A stretch of DNA of 64,000 nucleotides from the NCBI GenBank assembly GCA_002439875.1, contig DJQB01000033.1, forward strand, positions 1 through 64,000, written 5' to 3'. Shown here in pieces: positions 53,307 through 61,193 of the stretch (position 1 is its first letter; every line of letters starts with the position of its first letter). Below the pieces are notes generated by a model. It ran no database searches. It worked only from the letters and a program-made list of their open reading frames with translations, and was not told the DNA's origin. Position numbers and translations under genes: made by a program. The DNA comes from Bacteroidales bacterium UBA6397. GTDB lineage: Bacteria > Bacteroidota > Bacteroidia > Bacteroidales > UBA932.

Positions 53307-54374
53307 ATGACAGAGCAAGACATATTAAATATGCTCGCTGAGGTGGTTCACCCCGCCAAAGGCAGCAAAAGCATAGTCGAATTGGGGATGGTTGACTCCA
53401 TCTCCATAGACGGCAATAAGGTGACAGTCACCCTCGCCTTCCCGAAAAGGCGCGATCCCCTCACTGAATATCTTGTCGGAAGCACCCGCGCCACTATCAT
53501 CCGCAACGCCCCGCAAGACACCGAGGTTGAGGTCAAGACCATTGTTAAAGAAGAGGCTCCGAAGAAGAAGGCCGGGCTTGATCTCGGCCTTGAGGAAATC
53601 AACAATGTCCGTCACATCATCGGAATCGCCTCCGGCAAGGGAGGGGTCGGAAAGTCCACCGTGGCGGTCAATCTGGCCGTGGCCCTCGCCCGTCTCGGCT
53701 ACAAAGTCGGGCTCGCTGACGCTGATGTCTACGGACCTTCCGTTCCGCTGATGACCGGCACGGAAGGCGCTGTCCCAGAAGCGGAAGAGATCGCGGAGGG
53801 CAAGGAAGTGATCTACCCGATCGAGAAATACGGTGTGAAATGGATGTCAATCGGCTATTTCGCTGAGCCTGGCCAAGCCCTTATCTGGAGAGGTCCGATG
53901 GCCTGCAACGCCCTCAAGCAGATGATTCTGCAAGTTCGATGGGGCGTGTTGGACTTCCTTCTGATCGACATGCCGCCGGGAACCGGCGACATCCACATCT
54001 CCCTCGTGAACGACATTCCGATGGAGGGCGCGCTGATCGTCACGACACCTCAGCCTGTAGCTCTTTCGGATGTGGAGAAAGGCGTGAATATGTTCCGCAA
54101 CAAGAACATTGACCGCAAGATCTTCGGTCTCGTGGAGAACATGGCATGGTTCACTCCGGAGGAACTTCCCCAGAACAAGTACTACATCTTCGGAAAGAAC
54201 GGAGGCAAGGAGATGGCCGACAAGTACGGCATTCCGCTCCTGGGTCAGATACCAATCGTCCAGAGCATCCGTGAAGGCGGAGACTCCGGCGAGCCCGTCG
54301 CACTCTCCACACGTCCGGACGGCCAGGCCTTCATAGACCTCGCCGGTCGCCTCGCCAAAGCGGTAGAACAGTAA
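53307..54374 (+). CDS. mrp: Mrp/NBP35-family P-loop ATPase, Fe-S carrier
   Basis: A 355-residue protein with an N-terminal DUF59/MIP18 domain (MTEQDILNMLAEVVHPAKG) and a deviant Walker A ASGKGGVGKSTVAVNLAVALA. DADVYGPSVP, LLIDMPPGTGDIHISL and VENMAWFTPEELP are the conserved Mrp segments. It binds and transfers iron-sulfur clusters in the cytoplasm. The ATG lies in GAATATG. Confidence 0.93.
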   Translation: MTEQDILNMLAEVVHPAKGSKSIVELGMVDSISIDGNKVTVTLAFPKRRDPLTEYLVGSTRATIIRNAPQDTEVEVKTIVKEEAPKKKAGLDLGLEEINNVRHIIGIASGKGGVGKSTVAVNLAVALARLGYKVGLADADVYGPSVPLMTGTEGAVPEAEEIAEGKEVIYPIEKYGVKWMSIGYFAEPGQALIWRGPMACNALKQMILQVRWGVLDFLLIDMPPGTGDIHISLVNDIPMEGALIVTTPQPVALSDVEKGVNMFRNKNIDRKIFGLVENMAWFTPEELPQNKYYIFGKNGGKEMADKYGIPLLGQIPIVQSIREGGDSGEPVALSTRPDGQAFIDLAGRLAKAVEQ

Positions 54375-54406
54375 ACTTGTAAGCGAGGAAACTTGTCACC
54401 TGACAG

Positions 54407-54463
54407 TCAATGAGATAGGTCTTTGTCTTTAGTCTGGAATCACTAAAGGCAACATCTCATTGA
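54407..54463. repeat. Nested hairpin after mrp
   Basis: TCAATGAGAT (54407-54416) pairs with ATCTCATTGA (54454-54463), and inside it CTTTAGT (54427-54433) pairs with ACTAAAG (54442-54448) around an 8-nt loop. The structure is perfect on both stems and is not required for a simple terminator, so a structured RNA or mobile-element end is possible. Confidence 0.55.
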
Positions 54464-54503
54464 AATGATAGTCAACACGTTATCCGTCACCGCCTCATAA
54501 TAA

Positions 54504-54543
54504 AGCGATGTCTTGGCACTAAAAACCACGCCAAGACATCGCT
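54504..54543. terminator. Bidirectional terminator-like hairpin between mrp and the YfhO-type gene
   Basis: AGCGATGTCTTGGC and GCCAAGACATCGCT form a perfect 14-bp stem with a 12-nt loop between convergent genes. It is flanked by A/T-rich bases but has no long T-run. Confidence 0.65.
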
Positions 54544-54584
54544 ATATCAATTCATTATCAAGTCGTTAAGAGCCACGGGGGTTT

Positions 54585-57338
54585 TCAGGCGATTCTCCGT
54601 GCACAAAAGAGACCGGCAAGGGAGAGAGCCAGAAGGATGAACAGAGCCAATGATGAGGCACGTGAGGCTTTCTCTCCCACTGAATAAGCCTTTGGTTCAA
54701 AGCGCATCACAATCTCATGCTCTCCGGCAGGAAGATTCGCGGCACGGAAAATCCAGTCTGCGCGGAACAGCTCCAAAGGAGCGCCGTCAACGGTGGCTGC
54801 CCAGCCATCCGGATAGTAGACCTCGCTGAAGACAACCGTGCGGGCGGTTGAGGCGTTGTAATGGTAACGGAGCTCATTCGGGGCATAGGATGTCATCCGG
54901 ATGAAGTCAGTGGCTATGCCATCGGCAGGCAACACATCAGAACTATCAATAGAGTTCTTCGCAAAGCCCTCAACAGGACCTTCAGCAGATCCCTTGACGG
55001 AAGAACCGCCTATGGCATTTCCTGCGGTTACCTTGGCAAAACCGGCGCGGGCCTCAGCGAAATCCGCTCCGATCACGGCGGTGCGCCTGAGATCCACGGA
55101 ATCAATCAACGCGATCTCCTCGTCCGGAGTCTCGGCGGGAACAAACGAATCCACAAACCATGCAGGGCCGTAGGCCTCAAGGTTTTCAACCGGCGGCATC
55201 TCCGCACCAATGATGAAATACTTGGTGTTCAGAGCGGAAAGCACAGGAATATTCCTGATCCCACCTTGGAATTCCTGAATGGTCTTGGCATCGCGGGTGC
55301 CGAGCGACACCGATTGAAGTTCCTTGACAATGTGGCGGTCAATCAGATCCTGATAGCGTTGCAGCTTCGCGGGGCTGTAACCTCCGATGCACTTGTGCCA
55401 ATAAGGGTTGAAAGAATCATTGAATATGTCAGCGCCAAGATCGACAATCCTGTAAGACGGGGACTTGTCCTTAAGTATCAGCTTGTCCACAGACCTGGCT
55501 GTGAACTGATTATTGAACTGTCCAGGTGTCGTGAAACTGTCCGAATTGAGGTAGCGCTTACCGACCGTGAACATATTCACAAACACAAGGAGACATATTC
55601 CCACCATCGCTTCCTTCCCGCGTGCGCCTCCGATGTGAGGGTCGCTTTCGTAGGACTTCGGGGCGTTCTTCGGGACGCTGTAGGCCCAAAGAATCAGCCC
55701 GAAGGTGATGACTATCAGAATCATGGACCAGAGAGCGTCAGAAGACAGAAGATGCCTGCGATCAGCTTTCAAGGCATCCACGATGATGTCCTGCATCTGA
55801 GCGTCAGCTCTTCCTGAGAACGATCCGGCTATGCTTGGAATGATGGCGCAAAGAAGACAGAATCCGGCGGTCAGCGCAAGTGCGATCCATCCGGCCTTAA
55901 GAAATTCCTTTTTTGAATATTCCCGTTTCAGGATCCTGTCCAAAGTAACGAAGCCCAGCATCGGAAGGGTGAACTGGAGCACAATCAAGGCCATGGACAC
56001 GGTCCTGAACTTGCTGTACATCGGAGCATAGTCGAAGAACAGTTTCGTGAACCACATCATATGATTCCCAATAGCAAGGAAGACGGCCACAAGGGTGGCG
56101 GCCAGAAGCCACCATTTCTCCTTGCCTTTGTAGAGGAACAATCCGAGCACAAAGAGGAAAACCGTTATGGCGCCCATGTACATAGGTCCTGCGGTGAACG
56201 GCTGAGGTCCCCAGTAGAGAGGCAGGGACTTGGCGATTTCGTTGGCGTTGCCTTGCCCGGCCTGTCTGAACAGTTTGACGACCTCGGACTTGTCCGGATT
56301 GATTGAACCCGCAGACGATCCACCGTTGAAATTAGGGATCATCAAGTTAGGGAGTTCCTCCCAGCCGTAGGACCAGGCTGTGGCGTAGTCCAGCTGAAGG
56401 CCGGTGCTGTTGATCTCGCCTCCTTCCGGATGAGACAGTTCGGAGCCACCGCGCATGGTGTATTTGGTATATTCATAAAGCGGGGCGAGCTTGATGGCGT
56501 TGGTGCCGATTCCGGCGAGGCCTACGGCCAGGAGCAACGCGCTGGCGGCGAAGAAACGACCGAAGCCAGACCGCAAAGACTTGTCGCTGATGAGCCTGAC
56601 TAAGACATACAACGCGTAGATCACGATCATTATCGCAAGATAGTAGGTGATCTGCTGATGGTTTGCCTTGATCTGGAAACTCAAGGCAAAACCGAACAAG
56701 ACCGCGCCAAGCAATGTTTTCGGAAGCCAGGATTTCCAACCGTGCGGCGATGTCGTCTCGACAGACCCGGCGACAGCCTCGTCAGGTACCTGCCCCTGCC
56801 GAAAGGCTGAACCAAGCCAAGGACGAAGAGCCGAACGGTAAGTGAATATCACGGCGGCAAGTGCCCAAGGCAGAAATGCAATCGCCTGCATCTTTGTGTT
56901 GTGCCCCACCTGGATGATCTGAAAATTGTACGAACAATAGGTGATGGCGACAGCTCCTCCGATGGCGAGAACCTTGTCAACCCCCAACGAGAGCATCAGC
57001 AAAAAAGCTCCCAACAAAGAGATAAACAGCCAGTTCGCCGGCCTCTTACCCTTCATGAGAAGATTGTACAGTGGCTGGGTCCAATCCCCGTCGCTTGATG
57101 GAGCGAAGGAAGTGGTAGGCATCCCGCCGAACATGGAATCGGTCCAGTAAGTCGGATCGTCCGGGTGCGCCTTGTTCCACGACACGGCCTCCTGCGACAT
57201 ACTTCTGTAACCGGTGATGTCACTCTGATTGACAATCTTGCCGGTCAGGACCTCCGGTACAAAGCCATAGGCCAAAACCAAAAACAACAGCACAATCCCG
57301 GCATATATTCCAATCTTCTTCATCAAAGTCTTGTCCAT
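54585..57338 (-). CDS. YfhO-family polytopic membrane protein
   Basis: A 917-residue membrane protein with a dozen or more helices and a C-terminal periplasmic beta domain (YHYNASTARTVVFSEVYYPDGWAATVDGAPLEL), the usual YfhO arrangement. The N-terminal loop QEAVSWNKAHPDDPTYWTDSMFGGMP and the second segment HNTKMQAIAFLPWALAAVIF are characteristic of Bacteroidota members. YfhO relatives are GT-C-like proteins implicated in glycosylation of envelope polymers. It is 12 bp downstream of the glycosyltransferase gene, so the two may act in one pathway. Confidence 0.88.
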   Translation of the reverse strand: MDKTLMKKIGIYAGIVLLFLVLAYGFVPEVLTGKIVNQSDITGYRSMSQEAVSWNKAHPDDPTYWTDSMFGGMPTTSFAPSSDGDWTQPLYNLLMKGKRPANWLFISLLGAFLLMLSLGVDKVLAIGGAVAITYCSYNFQIIQVGHNTKMQAIAFLPWALAAVIFTYRSALRPWLGSAFRQGQVPDEAVAGSVETTSPHGWKSWLPKTLLGAVLFGFALSFQIKANHQQITYYLAIMIVIYALYVLVRLISDKSLRSGFGRFFAASALLLAVGLAGIGTNAIKLAPLYEYTKYTMRGGSELSHPEGGEINSTGLQLDYATAWSYGWEELPNLMIPNFNGGSSAGSINPDKSEVVKLFRQAGQGNANEIAKSLPLYWGPQPFTAGPMYMGAITVFLFVLGLFLYKGKEKWWLLAATLVAVFLAIGNHMMWFTKLFFDYAPMYSKFRTVSMALIVLQFTLPMLGFVTLDRILKREYSKKEFLKAGWIALALTAGFCLLCAIIPSIAGSFSGRADAQMQDIIVDALKADRRHLLSSDALWSMILIVITFGLILWAYSVPKNAPKSYESDPHIGGARGKEAMVGICLLVFVNMFTVGKRYLNSDSFTTPGQFNNQFTARSVDKLILKDKSPSYRIVDLGADIFNDSFNPYWHKCIGGYSPAKLQRYQDLIDRHIVKELQSVSLGTRDAKTIQEFQGGIRNIPVLSALNTKYFIIGAEMPPVENLEAYGPAWFVDSFVPAETPDEEIALIDSVDLRRTAVIGADFAEARAGFAKVTAGNAIGGSSVKGSAEGPVEGFAKNSIDSSDVLPADGIATDFIRMTSYAPNELRYHYNASTARTVVFSEVYYPDGWAATVDGAPLELFRADWIFRAANLPAGEHEIVMRFEPKAYSVGEKASRASSLALFILLALSLAGLFCARRIA

Positions 57339-57350
57339 GATCTATGAATG

Positions 57351-58679
57351 TTATTTTTCAGTTATCTGATTCAGCAACTCAGCCAATCTCTCCGTCAGAT
57401 TGCGGCGCGTGAAGCGTGAGATGTCGGAGGTGTTGTCTTTCAGGTCATCATTCTTGAATTTCTCCCAACAGGAATCTATCCAGGAACGTATCTTCTCCTC
57501 GTCATCCCAGTCACAGACCACTCCGGATCCTGTCTCCTCGACAACATGCGCCATTACTCCGTCCGTCTGGCCTATCCCCAAAATCGGACGGTGAGAGGCG
57601 AGATATTCAAAAAGTTTTCCGGGGAGGACAGCGCGATACTCGGGCTCTTTTCTGAGCGGCAGAATCAAAATCGAGGCGTTGAGTTGTTCTCTGACCGCCG
57701 TCTCATGACTTTGATAGCCAAAATCTTTGAGATTGCCTCCGAGACCTGCCGCCTCAATCGAATCGGTGATTTCCTTATCTGTCTTACCGACCAGCCTGAT
57801 CCTTAGAGATTTCCTGAACTCCTCATCCTCCTCACATTTCCTGGCCAGAATCTTCCAAAGGGTCTCCGGATTGCCGTCCGAAGCGAAAAGACCTGTGTGT
57901 GTGATGTTGAAATTCTCGTCCAACTCAACGTCTTTCTCAAAGTCCTCCTCATCGTAGCCGTTGGTTATCAACTCGACCGGGGTTTTTGTCATCGCCTTGA
58001 ACTCATCCTGCACCAAAGGGGAAACAGCAATCACCCTCGTGGCTCCGTCAAGAACGGACTGTTCCAGACGGCGATGCTTCTTCTCCGCCCACGGAGTCAG
58101 GCCAAGATGCTTAAAATAAAACATCTTGGTCCATGGATCACGAAAGTCTGCCACCCAAGGAAGTCCAGTATCCTTGGAAAGCCTGAGCCCGATGAGATGC
58201 ATAGACTGTGGCGGGCCTGTCGTGACAATGGCATCAACAGGATGTTCCTCAAGGTATCTCTTCAGGAAACGGACGGATGGGCGGACCCACATTACCCTCG
58301 GGTCGGGAATGAAGAGATTTCCCCTTATGAACAAGGAAAGTCTCTGTTTCCAGGATTTCTTCTGCCCGTTGATCGGATTGACCTCTCCCTTACCGGTGTC
58401 AGATGCTGTCAAAGTCTTGAGATCAGTTGAACTGCCGCTACCCATCAACTTACGATAAATGCCATACGGCTCGAAAATATGGCTTTTGACAACCTCGGTC
58501 TCCGGTGGAATCTCGGCCGCCAAGGTCTTGTCAATCGTCGTAAGTTCAGGGTTTTCCGGCGTGTAGACAACAGGCTGCCAGCCTACCATCGGAAGGTATT
58601 TCACGAATTTGACCCACCTCTGCACCCCGGATCCACCTGACGGCGGCCAGTAGTATGTTACTATCAAAACCCGTTTCAT
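57351..58679 (-). CDS. GT4-type glycosyltransferase
   Basis: About 442 residues from the ATG at 58679 (MKRVLIVTYYWPPSGGSGVQRW, a classic first strand with the glycine loop). The N-domain contains VDAIVTTGPPQSMHLIGLRL and WVADFRDPWT, the C-domain THTGLFASDGNPETLW and the sugar-nucleotide site LPGKLFEYLASHRPILGIG. It transfers a sugar from an activated donor to an envelope glycan. A longer in-frame opening to 58742 was rejected because it lacks a sensible N-terminus. It precedes the YfhO-type gene by 12 bp. Confidence 0.9.
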   Translation of the reverse strand: MKRVLIVTYYWPPSGGSGVQRWVKFVKYLPMVGWQPVVYTPENPELTTIDKTLAAEIPPETEVVKSHIFEPYGIYRKLMGSGSSTDLKTLTASDTGKGEVNPINGQKKSWKQRLSLFIRGNLFIPDPRVMWVRPSVRFLKRYLEEHPVDAIVTTGPPQSMHLIGLRLSKDTGLPWVADFRDPWTKMFYFKHLGLTPWAEKKHRRLEQSVLDGATRVIAVSPLVQDEFKAMTKTPVELITNGYDEEDFEKDVELDENFNITHTGLFASDGNPETLWKILARKCEEDEEFRKSLRIRLVGKTDKEITDSIEAAGLGGNLKDFGYQSHETAVREQLNASILILPLRKEPEYRAVLPGKLFEYLASHRPILGIGQTDGVMAHVVEETGSGVVCDWDDEEKIRSWIDSCWEKFKNDDLKDNTSDISRFTRRNLTERLAELLNQITEK

Positions 58680-58909
58680 AAAGCCATTGAGTATCTTAAT
58701 TCTACAAAGATAATTGTTTTTGCCATAAGTCCGATATGCCAAGCCAGGATAATTCGATTGATGTCGACATCTATTTGGTTACCGACTCAAGCAGGCCATC
58801 AGCCATACCTAAGGCTTCTTCAAGAGAAGCGGACACCTGGGAGTAACAAACTAAAGCCCGTTTAAGTCCGACAAAAGCCAACCATAGACGCAACTTATTC
58901 ATTTTCCGT

Positions 58910-58940
58910 TTTGCGGATATGGTAAAAAACTGTAACTTTA
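58910..58940 (+). promoter_or_regulatory. folA promoter
   Basis: TTTG (58910-58913), a 19-bp spacer and TAACTTTA (58933-58940) match the Bacteroidota promoter pattern 22 bp before the start codon. The remaining part of 58680-58909 shows no gene. Confidence 0.65.
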
Positions 58941-58961
58941 CGCCCGAAAAAGTTTTGGTTT

Positions 58962-59495
58962 ATGGAAAGATGCATCATTGCCGCCGTTGCGGACAACGGG
59001 GCAATCGGCAAGGACAACGATCTGCTCTGGCATATTGCTGAAGATATGAAATATTTCAGGCGGACAACCACCGGAAATCCCGTGGTGATGGGTTACAGGA
59101 CGTTTCTTTCGATAGGCAGGCCGCTTCCGAAACGTGAGAATATTGTCATCTCAACACGGCAATGGACCGATGTTCCGGAAGGTGTAATCGTGGCCGGAAG
59201 CCTTGAGGAAGCATATTCTTTGGCGGAAAAGGCCGTAAAAGCGGACCTCGCCGGCCAGGAGCCCGCCGCTGAAAGCCGGATTTTCATCATGGGCGGCGGC
59301 GAGACTTACCGCAAGGCTCTCCCGACAGCTGACAAACTATACATCACGCATATACACACAGTGATTGAGGATGCTGACACATTTTTCCCGATGATCGACC
59401 CTGCGATTTGGGAGGAAGAGTCATCCACGCAGGTCACCACCGATCCTGAGACTGGTTATACTTACGAATTTAAAGTTTATAAAAGACGATTTTAA
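58962..59495 (+). CDS. folA: Dihydrofolate reductase
   Basis: A 177-residue enzyme that reduces dihydrofolate with NADPH. The N-terminal IIAAVADNGAIGKDNDLLWHIAEDMKYFRRTT holds the catalytic acidic residue and folate pocket, PVVMGYRTFLSIGRPLPKR the dinucleotide segment, and FIMGGGETYRKALP the glycine loop. It lies alone behind its own promoter. Confidence 0.95.
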   Translation: MERCIIAAVADNGAIGKDNDLLWHIAEDMKYFRRTTTGNPVVMGYRTFLSIGRPLPKRENIVISTRQWTDVPEGVIVAGSLEEAYSLAEKAVKADLAGQEPAAESRIFIMGGGETYRKALPTADKLYITHIHTVIEDADTFFPMIDPAIWEEESSTQVTTDPETGYTYEFKVYKRRF

Positions 59496-59695
59496 GAAGC
59501 TGTTTTAATTTATTTGAAATGTTCTTTGAGGTGAAATAACCTTCATCTTCTTCCCGCCTCTTCAGTCAGACAGCACCCTATCATCCTTGGAAGAAGCGGT
59601 CGAATATGAAGTATTTCACTCTCAACCCAGCGACTGAAACAGAAAAAACGGCATTCCCCAAAAAGCCGTACACAAATAAAACGAACTTATTGAAT

Positions 59696-61057
59696 ATGTC
59701 AAACAGAGAGAACTTCGGCAGCCGCGCTGCCGTCATCATGGCCTTCGCCGGATCCGCAATAGGACTCGGCAACATCTGGAGATTCCCCTACATGGTCGGG
59801 GAATATGGAGGCGCCGCTTTCATCCTCATCTACATCGTCTGCTCTTTTATCCTATCCCTGCCGATCCTCTTCTCAGAATCAGTGATCGGACGAAAAACCC
59901 ATCTCAGCACATTCGGAGCCATGAATGCCCTCGCACCGCATTCCAAATGGAAATGGCTGGGACTCCTGACGGTCATCACTCCCTTGATCATCGTCTCCTA
60001 CTACAGTGTCGTAGGCGGGTGGGCAATTGAATATCTCGTCAAATCAGCAACATTCAGCTTCACCCCGGACAAGGCCGAGACCGTTACCGGAATGTTCGGA
60101 GAGTTCGCTGCTTCAGTCTGGGGTCCGATAATCTGTCTGTTCATATTCCTTGCTCTGACCGCATTGATTGTCTTCCTTGGAGTCAAGAAAGGAATCGAAA
60201 AGTTCAGCAACATCTCGATTCCGGTCCTGTTTGTCCTGATTGTGGCGATCACAATTTATTCGGTCACGCTTCCAGGAGCGGGAGAAGGTATCAGATACCT
60301 TGTCAAACCGGATTTCTCTAAACTGACTCCAGGTGCTTTCTCCGCGGCTTTGGGGCAGAGTTTCTTTTCATTGTCTCTTGGCGTTGGAACCATGCTGACA
60401 TATTCATCCTACGTCAGTGAGAAAGAGAACCTTATGGCCTCCGGGGCGGGAACAGCTGTGTCGGATCTGCTGTTTGCCATGCTGGCCGGTTTCGCCATCA
60501 TGCCGGCTGTGTTTGCTGCGGGAATCACTCCGTCCGCCGGTCCGGGACTTGTGTTTGAGACACTGCCTTACATATTCGCAAAGATGGGAGCGAGTGGGCA
60601 GATCGTGAGTTGCCTAGTGGCGATTCTGTTCTTCCTTACGATTCTGGTTGCCGCACTGACATCCTCAATCTCCATCCTAGAAGTCGGAGTTGCCTATCTG
60701 GTTGAAGAGAAGGGGGTTTCGAGGCACAAGGCTACCATCGTGCTATTCTTCGCCACTTTCGCAGTCGGGGTGCTCTGCTCGCTTTCATTCGGGCCGCTCG
60801 CTGATGTCAAGATTCTGGGAGAGAGTATCTTCAATTTCTGTGACAAGATGTGTTCCAACTACTTGATGACTATCGGTGCATTGCTCTTCTCTGTCTTTGT
60901 CGGTTGGAAGATGGACAAGAAAGCAGTCCGCGACGAACTTACGAACGGTGGTTCCCTCAAGGCCAACAACAAGTTGTTCCCTGTGGTTTATTTTCTTATC
61001 AAGTACATCGCCCCTATCACCATCGCGGTCATATTCATCACGGGACTGGTAGGATAG
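59696..61057 (+). CDS. Neurotransmitter:sodium symporter (NSS) family transporter
   Basis: About 453 residues, LeuT fold. The start of helix 1 reads FAGSAIGLGNIWRFPYMVGEYGGAAF, the signature of NSS proteins, and later SFFSLSLGVGTMLTYSSYVSE corresponds to the sodium and substrate site of helix 6. It probably imports an amino acid with sodium. I start at 59696, an ATG in GAATATG that gives MSNRENFGSRAA; an in-frame ATG at 59606 would add 30 polar residues not seen in the family. Confidence 0.92.
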   Translation: MSNRENFGSRAAVIMAFAGSAIGLGNIWRFPYMVGEYGGAAFILIYIVCSFILSLPILFSESVIGRKTHLSTFGAMNALAPHSKWKWLGLLTVITPLIIVSYYSVVGGWAIEYLVKSATFSFTPDKAETVTGMFGEFAASVWGPIICLFIFLALTALIVFLGVKKGIEKFSNISIPVLFVLIVAITIYSVTLPGAGEGIRYLVKPDFSKLTPGAFSAALGQSFFSLSLGVGTMLTYSSYVSEKENLMASGAGTAVSDLLFAMLAGFAIMPAVFAAGITPSAGPGLVFETLPYIFAKMGASGQIVSCLVAILFFLTILVAALTSSISILEVGVAYLVEEKGVSRHKATIVLFFATFAVGVLCSLSFGPLADVKILGESIFNFCDKMCSNYLMTIGALLFSVFVGWKMDKKAVRDELTNGGSLKANNKLFPVVYFLIKYIAPITIAVIFITGLVG

Positions 61058-61067
61058 TGTCCAGTCG

Positions 61068-61079
61068 CTTCGACAGGCT
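61068..61079. repeat. Short interspersed repeat CTTCGACAGGCT, copy 2
   Basis: Exact 12-bp match to 50902-50913, 10 bp after the stop codon of the NSS transporter gene. Confidence 0.5.
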
Positions 61080-61128
61080 AATCTGTAAGCCATTATCAAA
61101 GAAGGACACAAGAAACCCACTTAGGCGC

Positions 61129-61159
61129 TTTGCCGTCTGGACAGAAAGGCGTATATTTA
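61129..61159 (+). promoter_or_regulatory. HTCS gene promoter
   Basis: TTTG (61129-61132), a 19-bp spacer and TATATTTA (61152-61159) form a good promoter 34 bp before the start codon, with the same geometry as the folA and S46 promoters. Confidence 0.65.
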
Positions 61160-61193
61160 CGATCGAATATCGCATAAACCATTTGCCTTTCCT

